From Paraburkholderia humisilvae (GTDB lineage: Bacteria; Pseudomonadota; Gammaproteobacteria; Burkholderiales; Burkholderiaceae): a stretch of DNA of 64,000 bases. The translations under genes were made by a program, and so were the position numbers. Of the stretch, positions 9,179 through 17,561 are shown piece after piece. How positions within the stretch are numbered: the first letter of the stretch is position 1; each line of letters begins with the position of its first letter. The notes under the pieces are model-generated. The model was not told where the DNA came from, ran no database searches, and was given only the letters and a program-made list of their open reading frames with translations. The stretch covers positions 1 through 64,000 of the forward strand of contig NZ_CADIKH010000024.1 in the NCBI RefSeq assembly GCF_902859855.1, given 5' to 3'.

Positions 9179-10149
9179 AGCGCTCCCGTTTCCTGGCGTA
9201 CGCCATGCGGCTCGCCATCCCGCTCGTCGCATGCGGCGCGCTCGGCGCATGCTCCGACCGCGCCGCTCCTACGTGGCAAGGCTATGTCGAAGGCGAATTC
9301 GTGTATCTCAGTTCGTCGCAATCGGGCAAGCTGGAGCAACTTGACGTCGCGCGCGGCCAGGAAATCACGGCGAATGCGCCCGTGTTCGCGCTCGAATCGG
9401 TCTATGAAGCAGCGGCGCTGCAACAGGCTCAGCAACAGCTTGCCGCTGCCCGCGCGCAACTCGCGGACATCCGGACGGGCAAGCGCCCGCCCGAAATCGA
9501 CGTGACGAAGGCGCAGCTTGCACAGGCCGTTGCGAATGCACGCAAGGCCGCGCAGCAACTAACGCGCGACGAGATGCAGTATCGCGTGGGCGGCATTCCC
9601 AAGGGGCAGCTCGACGATTCGCGCGCCGCCGCCGATGCCGCCAACGCGCAGGTGCGTGAACTCACGCACGAGGTCGACGTCGCCCGCTTGCCGGGCCGTT
9701 CGCAACAGTTGCTCGCGCAGGCCGCGCAGGTCGAAGCGGCGCAGGCCGCAGTCGCTCAGGCGCAATGGAGGCTCGACCAGAAGCGCGTGAACGCGCCCGC
9801 CAACGGGCGCGTCTACGACACGCTGTTCCGGGTCGGCGAATGGGTGCAGGCGGGCAGTCCCGTCGTGCAGATGCTGCCGCCGCAAAACATCAAGGTGCGC
9901 TTTTTCGTGCCGGAGACGGCCGTCGGCTCGCTCGCGCCGGGCCGCTCGCTGACGATTCATTGCGATGGCTGCGCGTCGGACGTGAAGGCGAAGATCACTT
10001 ACCTATCAGTCTCGGCGGAATACACGCCGCCCGTCATCTACAGCAACGAGAGCCGCGCGAAGCTCGTGTTCATGATCGAAGCGCATCCTTCCGTCGACGA
10101 CGCGCCGCGCTTGCATCCCGGCCAGCCGGTCTCGGTGACGCTGCAATGA
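9175..10149 (+). CDS. HlyD-like periplasmic adaptor lipoprotein
   Basis: A 324-residue membrane-fusion protein of a tripartite ABC exporter. A lipoprotein signal ends in ALGAC near residue 26, so the protein is probably anchored by lipid in the inner membrane. Then come a split biotinyl-lipoyl domain (GYVEGEFVYLSSSQSGKLE; VNAPANGRVYDTLFRVGEWV), a long alpha-helical hairpin rich in Ala/Gln between residues ~80 and 200, and a beta-barrel domain. It bridges the ABC pump to the outer-membrane factor encoded at the end of the operon. Its layout is that of YbhG. Confidence 0.88.
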   Translation: MKRSRFLAYAMRLAIPLVACGALGACSDRAAPTWQGYVEGEFVYLSSSQSGKLEQLDVARGQEITANAPVFALESVYEAAALQQAQQQLAAARAQLADIRTGKRPPEIDVTKAQLAQAVANARKAAQQLTRDEMQYRVGGIPKGQLDDSRAAADAANAQVRELTHEVDVARLPGRSQQLLAQAAQVEAAQAAVAQAQWRLDQKRVNAPANGRVYDTLFRVGEWVQAGSPVVQMLPPQNIKVRFFVPETAVGSLAPGRSLTIHCDGCASDVKAKITYLSVSAEYTPPVIYSNESRAKLVFMIEAHPSVDDAPRLHPGQPVSVTLQ

Positions 10150-11138
10150 CTACGCGAAACACCTCACGCGGCGGCAAGCCGCAAGACACGCCGGATGGTT
10201 CGCCGGAAAGCCCGCTCGCAATCGACGTGCACCACCTCAACAAGCATTTCGGCGACAGGCACGTGGTCAACGACGTCTCGCTGCAGGTCTCGCGTGGCGA
10301 GATCTTCGGCTTCCTCGGGCCGAACGGCAGCGGCAAGACGACGTCGATCCGCCTGATGTGCGGCCTGCTCACGCCGGATTCCGGCAGCGGCACCTGCCTC
10401 GGCTACGACATCGTGCGAGACAGCGTGCAGATCAAGCGCAACGTCGGCTATATGACGCAGCGCTTCTCGTACTGGGAAGACATGACGATCCGCGAGAACC
10501 TCGATTTCGTCGCGCGCATCTATCAGATGCGCGACCGCAAGGAGAAGGTGGAACGCGCGCTCGAGAATCTCGGATTGCAGACGCGCGCGGGCCAGATGAC
10601 GGGCGCGTTGTCGGGTGGCTGGAAGCAGCGGCTCGCGCTCGCCGCGTGCATGCTGCACGAGCCGAAGCTGCTGCTGCTCGACGAGCCGACAGCGGGCGTC
10701 GATCCCACCGCGCGCCGCGACTTCTGGGAAGAGCTGCATCGGCTCGCGGCGCAAGGCATTTCGGTGCTGGTCAGCACGCACTACATGGACGAAGCGGAGC
10801 GCTGCCACAAGCTCGCGTACATCGCATACGGCAAGCTGCTCGCGCAGGGCACCGCGCAGCAGGTCATCGATTCGCAGGCGCTCGCCACGTGGTCAATACA
10901 CGGCAACCGTCTGACCGATCTGTCCGAACAGCTACGCAAGACGCCCGGGGTAGATCAGACCGTCGTGTTTGGCTCTGCACTGCACGCGAGCGGCCACGAT
11001 CACGCCGCGCTCGAACAAGCAATCAGAGAGGTGACCTCCGGCCTGCCTGTGCGGACCGAGCCGATCGAAACCGGGCTCGAAGACGTCTTTATCTACATGA
11101 TGAGCCGCTCGACCGACAACTACGGGAAACCATTGTGA
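10146..11138 (+). CDS. ABC exporter ATP-binding protein (YbhF-like, single domain)
   Basis: 330 residues, one nucleotide-binding domain. Walker A is GPNGSGKT, the ABC signature is LSGGWKQR, Walker B is LLLLDEPTAGVD, and the switch histidine lies in LVSTHYMDEAE. The C-terminal extension ending near EDVFIYMMSRS is typical of ABC-2 drug/Na+ exporters. It overlaps the adaptor gene by ATGA and the permease start by GTGA. Escherichia coli YbhF has two ATPase domains; this one has a single domain, so it should act as a homodimer. Confidence 0.9.
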   Translation: MTTRNTSRGGKPQDTPDGSPESPLAIDVHHLNKHFGDRHVVNDVSLQVSRGEIFGFLGPNGSGKTTSIRLMCGLLTPDSGSGTCLGYDIVRDSVQIKRNVGYMTQRFSYWEDMTIRENLDFVARIYQMRDRKEKVERALENLGLQTRAGQMTGALSGGWKQRLALAACMLHEPKLLLLDEPTAGVDPTARRDFWEELHRLAAQGISVLVSTHYMDEAERCHKLAYIAYGKLLAQGTAQQVIDSQALATWSIHGNRLTDLSEQLRKTPGVDQTVVFGSALHASGHDHAALEQAIREVTSGLPVRTEPIETGLEDVFIYMMSRSTDNYGKPL

Positions 11139-12281
11139 ATCGGTTCTTTTCCCGATTTTTTTCCGTTGAGCGCTGGTGGGGCATTGTCCTCAAGGAGTTC
11201 ATCCAGTTGCGCCGGGACCGCATCACATTCGGCATGATCGTCGGCTTGCCGATCGTTCAGCTCGCGCTGTTCGGCTTCGCGATCAACACTGATCCAAAGC
11301 ACTTGCGCACCGCCGTCGTGATCAGCGATCAAAGCCCGTTCTCGCGCAGCTTTATCGCCGCGATGAAGAACTCCGAGTACTTTCATATCGTCGAGACCCT
11401 GCCCGACGACGAAGCGGGACGCCGCGCGCTCGCGCGCGGTGACGTAACGTTCGTCGTGTCGATTCCCGTCGATTTTTCGCGGCGGCTATTGCGCGGCGAA
11501 CGGCCCGCGCTGCTCGTCGAAGCCGACGCGACCGATCCGACCGCGACGCAGGCGCCGCTCGCCGCGCTGCCGGGCATCGCGCAGGCGGTCGCAGACAAGG
11601 ACATCACGGGACCGCTTGCGCATCTGAATGGCACGCCGGCCGCTTTCGACGTGCAGATCCACAAGTTGTACAACCCCGAGGGCATTACGCAATACAACGT
11701 CGTGCCGGGTCTGATGGGCACGATCCTGACGCTGACGATGGTGATGATGACGGGCCTCGCGATGACGCGCGAACGTGAGCGCGGCACGATGGAGAATCTG
11801 CTCGCCACCCCCGTGCTGCCGCTCGAGGTGATCGCGGGAAAGCTGGTGCCGTATATCGCGATCGGGCTCGTGCAGTCGTCGATCATTCTGGGCGCGGCGC
11901 TACGTCTTCCAGGTGCCGTTCGTCGGCAGTCTGATCGCCCTGTATATCGCCGCGCTGCTTTTCATCGCGGCGAACCTGACTGTCGGCATCACGTTGTCGT
12001 CGATCGCGCAGAACCAGCTGCAGGCGATGCAGCTCACCATCTTCTATTTTCTGCCGAGCCTGTTGCTGTCGGGCTTCATGTTTCCGTTCGCGGGCATGCC
12101 TGTCTGGGCACAATGGATCGGCAACCTGCTGCCGCTCACCTACTTCAACCGGCTCGTACGCGGCATACTTCTGAAGGGCAACGGCTGGGTGGACCTGTGG
12201 CCATCGGTGTGGCCCGTCGCGATCTTTACCGTCGTCGTCATGGCCGTTGCCGTGCGCTTCTACCGGCGCACGCTGGATTAG
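11135..12281 (+). pseudogene. ABC-2 exporter permease, frameshifted
   Basis: YbhS-like permease starting at GTG 11135. It shows an N-terminal membrane helix (MIVGLPIVQLALFGFAI), a large periplasmic domain, then the five-helix ABC2_membrane block (GLMGTILTLTMVMMTGLAM, RERERGTMENLLATPV). At about 11,900 the frame shifts by one base: GGCGCGGCG C TAC needs one base removed to continue as YVFQVPFVGSLIALY and then FFLPSLLLSGFMFPFAGMPVWAQWIG. As given, the product would lose its last four helices. This could be a real inactivating mutation or a sequencing error; the second half shows no other decay. Confidence 0.85.
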
Positions 12282-12293
12282 AAGGGAGTGACG

Positions 12294-13748
12294 ATGAAAC
12301 GCTTCGTTCCGCTGTTCGCATTCATTCTATGCGGCTGCGCGGTGGGCCCCGAATTTCGCTCGCCCGCTGCGCCCGACGCGTCGTCTTACACGCGCGAAAC
12401 CTTGCCCGCCACGACGCACGCCGCAGGCGCCACGCAAACGCTTGCCGCTGCGGACAATGCGCTGCCGGCGTGGTGGACACAGTTTCGCTCCGACGCGTTG
12501 AACCGTCTGGTCGACACGGCACTGCAACAGAGCCCGACGCTCGCCGAAGCTCGCGCGAAACTCATTGAAGCGCGCGAAAACTATGTCGCGCAAGCGGGCG
12601 CGACAGCGTTCCCCGCCATCGACGCGAAGCTCTCGGGTACGCGGCAGAAGGTCAATCCCGCCGCGTTCGGCGTTCCGAACGTGCCGAACCCGGGGCCGTT
12701 CACACTGCTCAATGCGTCGGTGAGCGTTTCGTATGCGCTCGATGTGTTTGGCGGCAACCGGCGCGCGCTCGAAGCACTGCTTGCACAAGTCGATTACCAG
12801 ACCTACGAACTCGACGCCGGGCGCCTCACGTTGGCGGGCAATGTCGTCTCTATCGCGATCCGGCGCGCGTCGCTGCAACAGCAGCTTGCGCTGACGCAGC
12901 AACTCGCCGACGCGCAGGCGCGGCAACTGGCGATCATCGAAGGACGCCATGCGGCGGGCGGCGTCGCGCAACTCGACGTGCGCACGCAGCGAACGCTGCT
13001 CGCGCAGACCCGGGCACAATTGCCGCCGCTGACGACGCAACTATCGCAGGCCGATCATCAGTTTGCGATACTGCTCGGCGTCGAGCCATCGAAAGCGGAC
13101 TTCAGCGACGTCACGCTCGACGCGCTGCATCTACCCGATACCGTGCCCGTCACGCTGCCGTCGACGCTCGCTCGTGAACGCCCCGACATCCGTGCATCGG
13201 AGGCGCTGCTGCATCAGGCGAGCGCGAATGTCGGCGTCGCGACGGCGAACCTCTATCCGCAGTTTGTGGTATCAGCGGGTATCGGTTCGCAGCGCACGCG
13301 CATCGAGGATGTCGTCAATGGCCTGAACATCTGGAATATCGGCCTGAATCTGACGCAACCGCTCTTTCATGGCGGTGAACTGCGCGCGAAGAAGCGCGCC
13401 GCGCAGGCCGCTTATGACGCCGCGTTCGCATCGTATCGGCAAACTGTGCTGCAAGCGCTCCAGCAGGTCGCCGATACGCTGCACGCATTGAACGACGACG
13501 CGCGCGAATTGCAGGCGCGTGAGGATGCGGCCTCGGAAGCGCAGGCGAGCGTGCAGATCGCTCAGGCGCAATATGCGGCCGGCGGCGTCAGTCAGTTCGG
13601 CCTGATCGACTCGCAGCGACAGGTGTTACAGACGGCCATCGACAGGACGCGCGCGCAGGCCGATCGCCTCGCGGATACGGCGGCTCTGTTTCAGGCGTTG
13701 GGCGGGATGACGCCCGCCGAGTCGGTGGAGCAGACAGTGAAGCGGTAA
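12294..13748 (+). CDS. NodT-type outer-membrane efflux lipoprotein
   Basis: TolC-like outer-membrane factor of the RND/ABC efflux family. ATG 12294 is preceded by AGGGAG. A lipobox (ILCGC, followed by AVGPEF) near residue 16 marks lipidation, and two OEP repeats follow (LVDTALQQSPTLAEARAKL; QSQAYxAxx-type helices near the C-terminus, QAQYAAGGVSQFGLIDSQRQ). The length (~484 residues) is normal. It completes the regulator-adaptor-ATPase-permease-channel set and is probably translated from the same message. The substrate is unknown. Confidence 0.9.
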   Translation: MKRFVPLFAFILCGCAVGPEFRSPAAPDASSYTRETLPATTHAAGATQTLAAADNALPAWWTQFRSDALNRLVDTALQQSPTLAEARAKLIEARENYVAQAGATAFPAIDAKLSGTRQKVNPAAFGVPNVPNPGPFTLLNASVSVSYALDVFGGNRRALEALLAQVDYQTYELDAGRLTLAGNVVSIAIRRASLQQQLALTQQLADAQARQLAIIEGRHAAGGVAQLDVRTQRTLLAQTRAQLPPLTTQLSQADHQFAILLGVEPSKADFSDVTLDALHLPDTVPVTLPSTLARERPDIRASEALLHQASANVGVATANLYPQFVVSAGIGSQRTRIEDVVNGLNIWNIGLNLTQPLFHGGELRAKKRAAQAAYDAAFASYRQTVLQALQQVADTLHALNDDARELQAREDAASEAQASVQIAQAQYAAGGVSQFGLIDSQRQVLQTAIDRTRAQADRLADTAALFQALGGMTPAESVEQTVKR

Positions 13749-13969
13749 GGTCCGCTGCAAAGCGGCGGACGAAAACGACAAACCAGGCCGTGGCCGCGTT
13801 TGTCTCGCCGTTCCCAGGCTTGTTCTGACGCGAAGAACCGGATTCGCCCACGCCACCGGTCTCCTTCACCGCCCTCTCCGTCCGCCGTTCCAAGTACGGT
13901 GGGTCGCAGGCGCGCTTAACGTCACCACCGAGTTGAGCGCGCCTGATCACAACGCATCGACTTGACGTA

Positions 13970-14374
13970 TCAGCGCGCGGATTTCGACAGCCGGTGTGCG
14001 AGCCCAAGGTCGGTCACGATCTGCCAGACATAGACACGCGAATAGTGCACGCCGAAACGCGCACCGATGAGTTCTCTCAGACGTCCGTTGGTCCATGCTT
14101 CGCTCGGGAAGCCATGGTCTTTGGCGGAGCCTCGTAATGCCTGCGCGATCCATTCTCGCGCCGAGTTGTCGAGTAATGACGTACGTCCACCGATGCTGAT
14201 GCACCGTAGCGCATTAAGACCGCCGTCATCGACAATGCTCTTATAGCGCCGCACCGTAAACGCCGATAAATGCAAGGCGTCCGCGACGGCGCTAATCGTT
14301 GCCCCTTCAGTCAGCATCCTGCCCGCGAGCATTCTCCGGGCAACGCTCGGTAGATCGTCTGTGCCGGTGCGCAT
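13970..14374 (-). CDS. Winged-HTH protein (IS630-type N-terminal region)
   Basis: 134 residues. The first half is a helix-turn-helix (MLTEGATISAVADALHLSAFTVRRYKS) and the second half a winged-helix segment (SEAWTNGRLRELIGARFGVHYSRVYVWQIV) like the N-terminal DNA-binding part of IS630/Tc1-type transposases. No DDE domain follows, and the frame ends cleanly after LAHRLSKSAR. Stand-alone proteins of this shape are common in Burkholderiales and may be domesticated regulators, but a transposase stub cannot be excluded. Confidence 0.6.
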   Translation of the reverse strand: MRTGTDDLPSVARRMLAGRMLTEGATISAVADALHLSAFTVRRYKSIVDDGGLNALRCISIGGRTSLLDNSAREWIAQALRGSAKDHGFPSEAWTNGRLRELIGARFGVHYSRVYVWQIVTDLGLAHRLSKSAR

Positions 14375-15201
14375 TTTTTGTCTCTTCCAGGGTAAATCCG
14401 GGGCGGCAGATGCGCCGCATACCGGGACCGCGTTTTTATGATCGCCGCATAAAGCAGCGCCCCTCGGTTAAACGCAATGCCGATCGGCGCACTGCGCAAC
14501 CACTCTTTAACGAGTACGGTGGCTAACCTTTCTATACTATTAGCGCTTTTTACCGGTCCGAAAGAATTGGTAATAAATATAATGGTTAGAGTATTGCAAT
14601 GCATTTTTACTATTAAACAATATTCAATCTGCATGTGGAAAACCAGCGACGCGCATATTCACCGTTTATCCAATAAAAGATTTCGCGCGGTGCATTTACC
14701 TCACTCGCCGATTTCGTCAGATTAATGAATTAAAAAGCAAATCAATAAAAGCCTAGCCGGTGCCTCGAGGTTTGCGTACGGGAATGGAGATCGTATCGCC
14801 AACGCGCTTATCACCAGAAATATGCATTCAGCATTGCGGGCCGCTGGTGGCTACCTCTATTCGCCGAGACCGCGGCGCCTTTACTGCCATGCCGGATTTG
14901 AGCCCGAACAAGCGTTGCCGCGATAATCAAGAGGGCCTTTAGTTCCAGATCATTTGTCTGCGACAAGCAGCCACATCTGCCGCTCCGGCGCCATCCGTGA
15001 ACGTTTGCCCATTCAGCGAACATTTACTCTGGTTCTACCCGGTTATATACGAGCTAAAGCAAACTACTATCGTCGTTGTCGGATTATGAAACGACACAAC
15101 GTTCGTTGCAGACGACGCGGAGCCAAAACCGGTCAGACGCGAGATGCAGCGAGTACGTAATGCTGTTTATATCGGATGTGCGGGGCTAACGGAGAGATGA
15201 A
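14375..15201. other. AT-rich intergenic stretch, no clear gene
   Basis: About 830 bases; 14,530-14,760 is clearly AT-rich against the surrounding ~60% GC. Short frames occur on both strands without ribosome binding sites or recognisable motifs. Possible foreign DNA or a long regulatory region. Confidence 0.35.
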
Positions 15202-15342
15202 ATGAGCGCCACGGCGCTTAAGCTTAAATACCGGCTGGTAGCTCGCGAAATGGCCAGGGAAATGGGCCTGCCATGTACCTACTGGCAGGACACGCAGTTA
15301 CTACTCTTCTATGCAGAGAAACTGATTTCTGGCAATTACTAG
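15202..15342 (+). CDS. 46-residue protein of unknown function
   Basis: A short frame starting ATG 15202 with a good ribosome binding site (GGAGAGATGAA, the GGAG nine bases upstream) and ending TAG. The sequence (MSATALKLKYRLVAREMARE at its start) is basic and helical, ending with an aromatic patch and LISGNY. No family is recognised. The strong ribosome binding site and sensible composition make it a credible small protein; conservation would settle it. Confidence 0.4.
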   Translation: MSATALKLKYRLVAREMAREMGLPCTYWQDTQLLLFYAEKLISGNY

Positions 15343-15579
15343 GCATGCTCACCTGATCACAACCGAATAGATGTTCAGGTATCGCGCAGGTTAGCTGGGG
15401 TCATGGCGCGATCCGAATGAATCCTGCAGCGCCCGAAGGATGGCAACGGCGCCTTAAGCCAATCGCATGGAGTTTCACTATCAGCGTTACCGATGTCGTC
15501 GTGCAAACCATCCCGGCATGCGACGCGTATGTTGACAATATCTACCGCGCCTCGCAATTAATATGCAATACGAACAATC

Positions 15580-17442
15580 ATGAGTTCACCCGCCAGTCCT
15601 GCCGAACGGCAGGCCTCTACCCTGCTAACCCGTCCTGCCAGTACGTCACGGCTAAAATGGGCCTTGCCCGCGATCGCCCTCATGGTGATGCTGAATCTGG
15701 TCATGACCATCTGGCAGACGTGCCACGATTTCAGTGCCCTCAATGAACGAACCGGTCACCGGCTCGACGCGCTGGCCTCATCAATCGCTCTGCGCGTTCA
15801 GGACCGCGCCGAGATGGTTGACGAGACTTTGTCGCTGGTCGGCGATGCCATCGATAGAGGGACGCTCAGCGACAGGGAACTCCAGGGAATAGCGTTGCTG
15901 AGCAAGGAGACGCTGGGCGATGTGACTATCGCTGTATTTGATAAGGGCGGCCAGACGTTTGCGACCTCGACCTCGGTGACCAATCATCCCAGGGCGTGGT
16001 TCGGGGCGTTACCCGGCGACGTGACCGCCGAATCTTCCACCAACGTACGACCCATATACCATGACTCCCGTTGGGGCTTGCTCTTCCTGAGAGACCATCG
16101 CAGCGAAGCGGGTGCGGTCAACGCGCGCATCGCCATGATCGTGCCCGTCGACCAGAAGATGATGAGGGGCATCGCATTCGATCCGGGTAGCGCTGCCCTA
16201 TTGCTCAATCACGATGACAGGGTCATTGCCCGCTACCCCTTAATTCCCGTCATCGAAACAGGATCGGTTTTCCACGGCCAGGAATTGAAGCGCAAGGGTC
16301 CCACGCCCTCGACGTATTACACGCTTTCTCCGCTGGATAAGCGCGAGCGTCTCGCGACTACCCGCATTATTCCCATCGGCACCGCCGGCGACAGCTGGAC
16401 GCTTGATCTTGGCTTTGCGGTCGACGAGTACCGGCTTCCCTGGTTGCAAGGCGTGTATATCAACGTGGCAAGTATGGCGATCGAATTCGCGCTGCTGCTT
16501 GCGGGAATCGTTTTGGTGCGTCGCGAAAACCGGCTGCACAAACAGGTCGAAACATGGGCCGGGTTCGTGTCGACGATTATCAGCAACATCCCAACCCCGA
16601 TTGCACTGGTGGACCTCGGGACCGGGAAGATCGCGCAGACCAACGAGGTGCTCGAAAGCATGTTTGGCGCGCGGGCCACCGTCGGCAAATCCTTTTCGGC
16701 CCTGTTCGCCGATCCGGAGAATCGGAACAACATGGGCGCGAAGGTCATCAACGAACCCGTTGTCATGTGCACGCGTGCGGGATCCGTCCACATGATCGTG
16801 CGGTGTACGCCTCTTCACGGTTACCCCAGCCGGTCCGAAGATAAAGGACTCGTCCTGGTCACCCTGGTCGATGTCAGCCATCAATGCGAACAGATCCGGC
16901 AACTGCGTACCGAAGCGGAAGTCGACGCGCTGACAAAACTCCCCAACCGGCGCCATTTCGACCGTGTATCCAGGCTCGCGGTGGCCCACGCGCAGCAAGG
17001 TCAGAGTCCGCTGACCGTCCTCGCAATGGACCTTGACCACTTCAAGCGGGTCAACGACACGTGGGGGCACGCAGCGGGCGACCGCGTGCTGGAGGTCGTG
17101 GCAGAGCGGTTCAACGCGGCGCTTCGTGGCCAGGACTTGCCGGCGCGAGTAGGTGGCGAGGAATTCGCGGCCATCCTGCAAGACGCTTCGCCCGAACAGG
17201 CGCGAGCGATTGCAGAGCGTATCCGCCTAGCCGTGGCTAGCACGCCAATCGTCACCCGCGACGGACAGATCATCGCCGTAACGGTGAGCATCGGGATGGC
17301 GACGTACCAGCATGGAGAGGCCGATCTCTCGGCGGCGTCAGCACGGGCCGATGCCGCGCTGTATCGTGCGAAGCACGGCGGGCGCAATCGCGTCGAGACG
17401 TGCGACGTCGGCCTTGCCGAATCGGCAGCTGAGGCTCCCTGA
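15580..17442 (+). CDS. Membrane-bound diguanylate cyclase (sensor-PAS-GGDEF)
   Basis: 620 residues. A first membrane helix (residues ~28-50, WALPAIALMVMLNLVMTIW), a ~230-residue periplasmic dCACHE-like sensor, a second helix (~290-312, SMAIEFALLLAGIVLV), a PAS domain (VSTIISNIPTPIALVD) and a GGDEF domain. The active site is GGEEF, and the RGQD five residues before it is an intact inhibitory I-site. It should make cyclic di-GMP from GTP in response to a periplasmic signal and be product-inhibited. No EAL domain. It stands alone. Confidence 0.92.
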   Translation: MSSPASPAERQASTLLTRPASTSRLKWALPAIALMVMLNLVMTIWQTCHDFSALNERTGHRLDALASSIALRVQDRAEMVDETLSLVGDAIDRGTLSDRELQGIALLSKETLGDVTIAVFDKGGQTFATSTSVTNHPRAWFGALPGDVTAESSTNVRPIYHDSRWGLLFLRDHRSEAGAVNARIAMIVPVDQKMMRGIAFDPGSAALLLNHDDRVIARYPLIPVIETGSVFHGQELKRKGPTPSTYYTLSPLDKRERLATTRIIPIGTAGDSWTLDLGFAVDEYRLPWLQGVYINVASMAIEFALLLAGIVLVRRENRLHKQVETWAGFVSTIISNIPTPIALVDLGTGKIAQTNEVLESMFGARATVGKSFSALFADPENRNNMGAKVINEPVVMCTRAGSVHMIVRCTPLHGYPSRSEDKGLVLVTLVDVSHQCEQIRQLRTEAEVDALTKLPNRRHFDRVSRLAVAHAQQGQSPLTVLAMDLDHFKRVNDTWGHAAGDRVLEVVAERFNAALRGQDLPARVGGEEFAAILQDASPEQARAIAERIRLAVASTPIVTRDGQIIAVTVSIGMATYQHGEADLSAASARADAALYRAKHGGRNRVETCDVGLAESAAEAP

Positions 17443-17561
17443 ATACAGGAATGTCCTTGCCTTGCTTTCAGCCGTAGCCGCCAGGATGTTCCGTCACTGC
17501 GATGAGCGCTTTTTGAGTCACTACGGAAGGGCGGGCCTCCACCTGACGGCTTACGCGGGTC

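Noticed and set aside
13750..13771. Stem-loop after the efflux operon
   Set aside because: A six-base stem (GTCCGC/GCGGAC) without a T-run is too weak to call a terminator.
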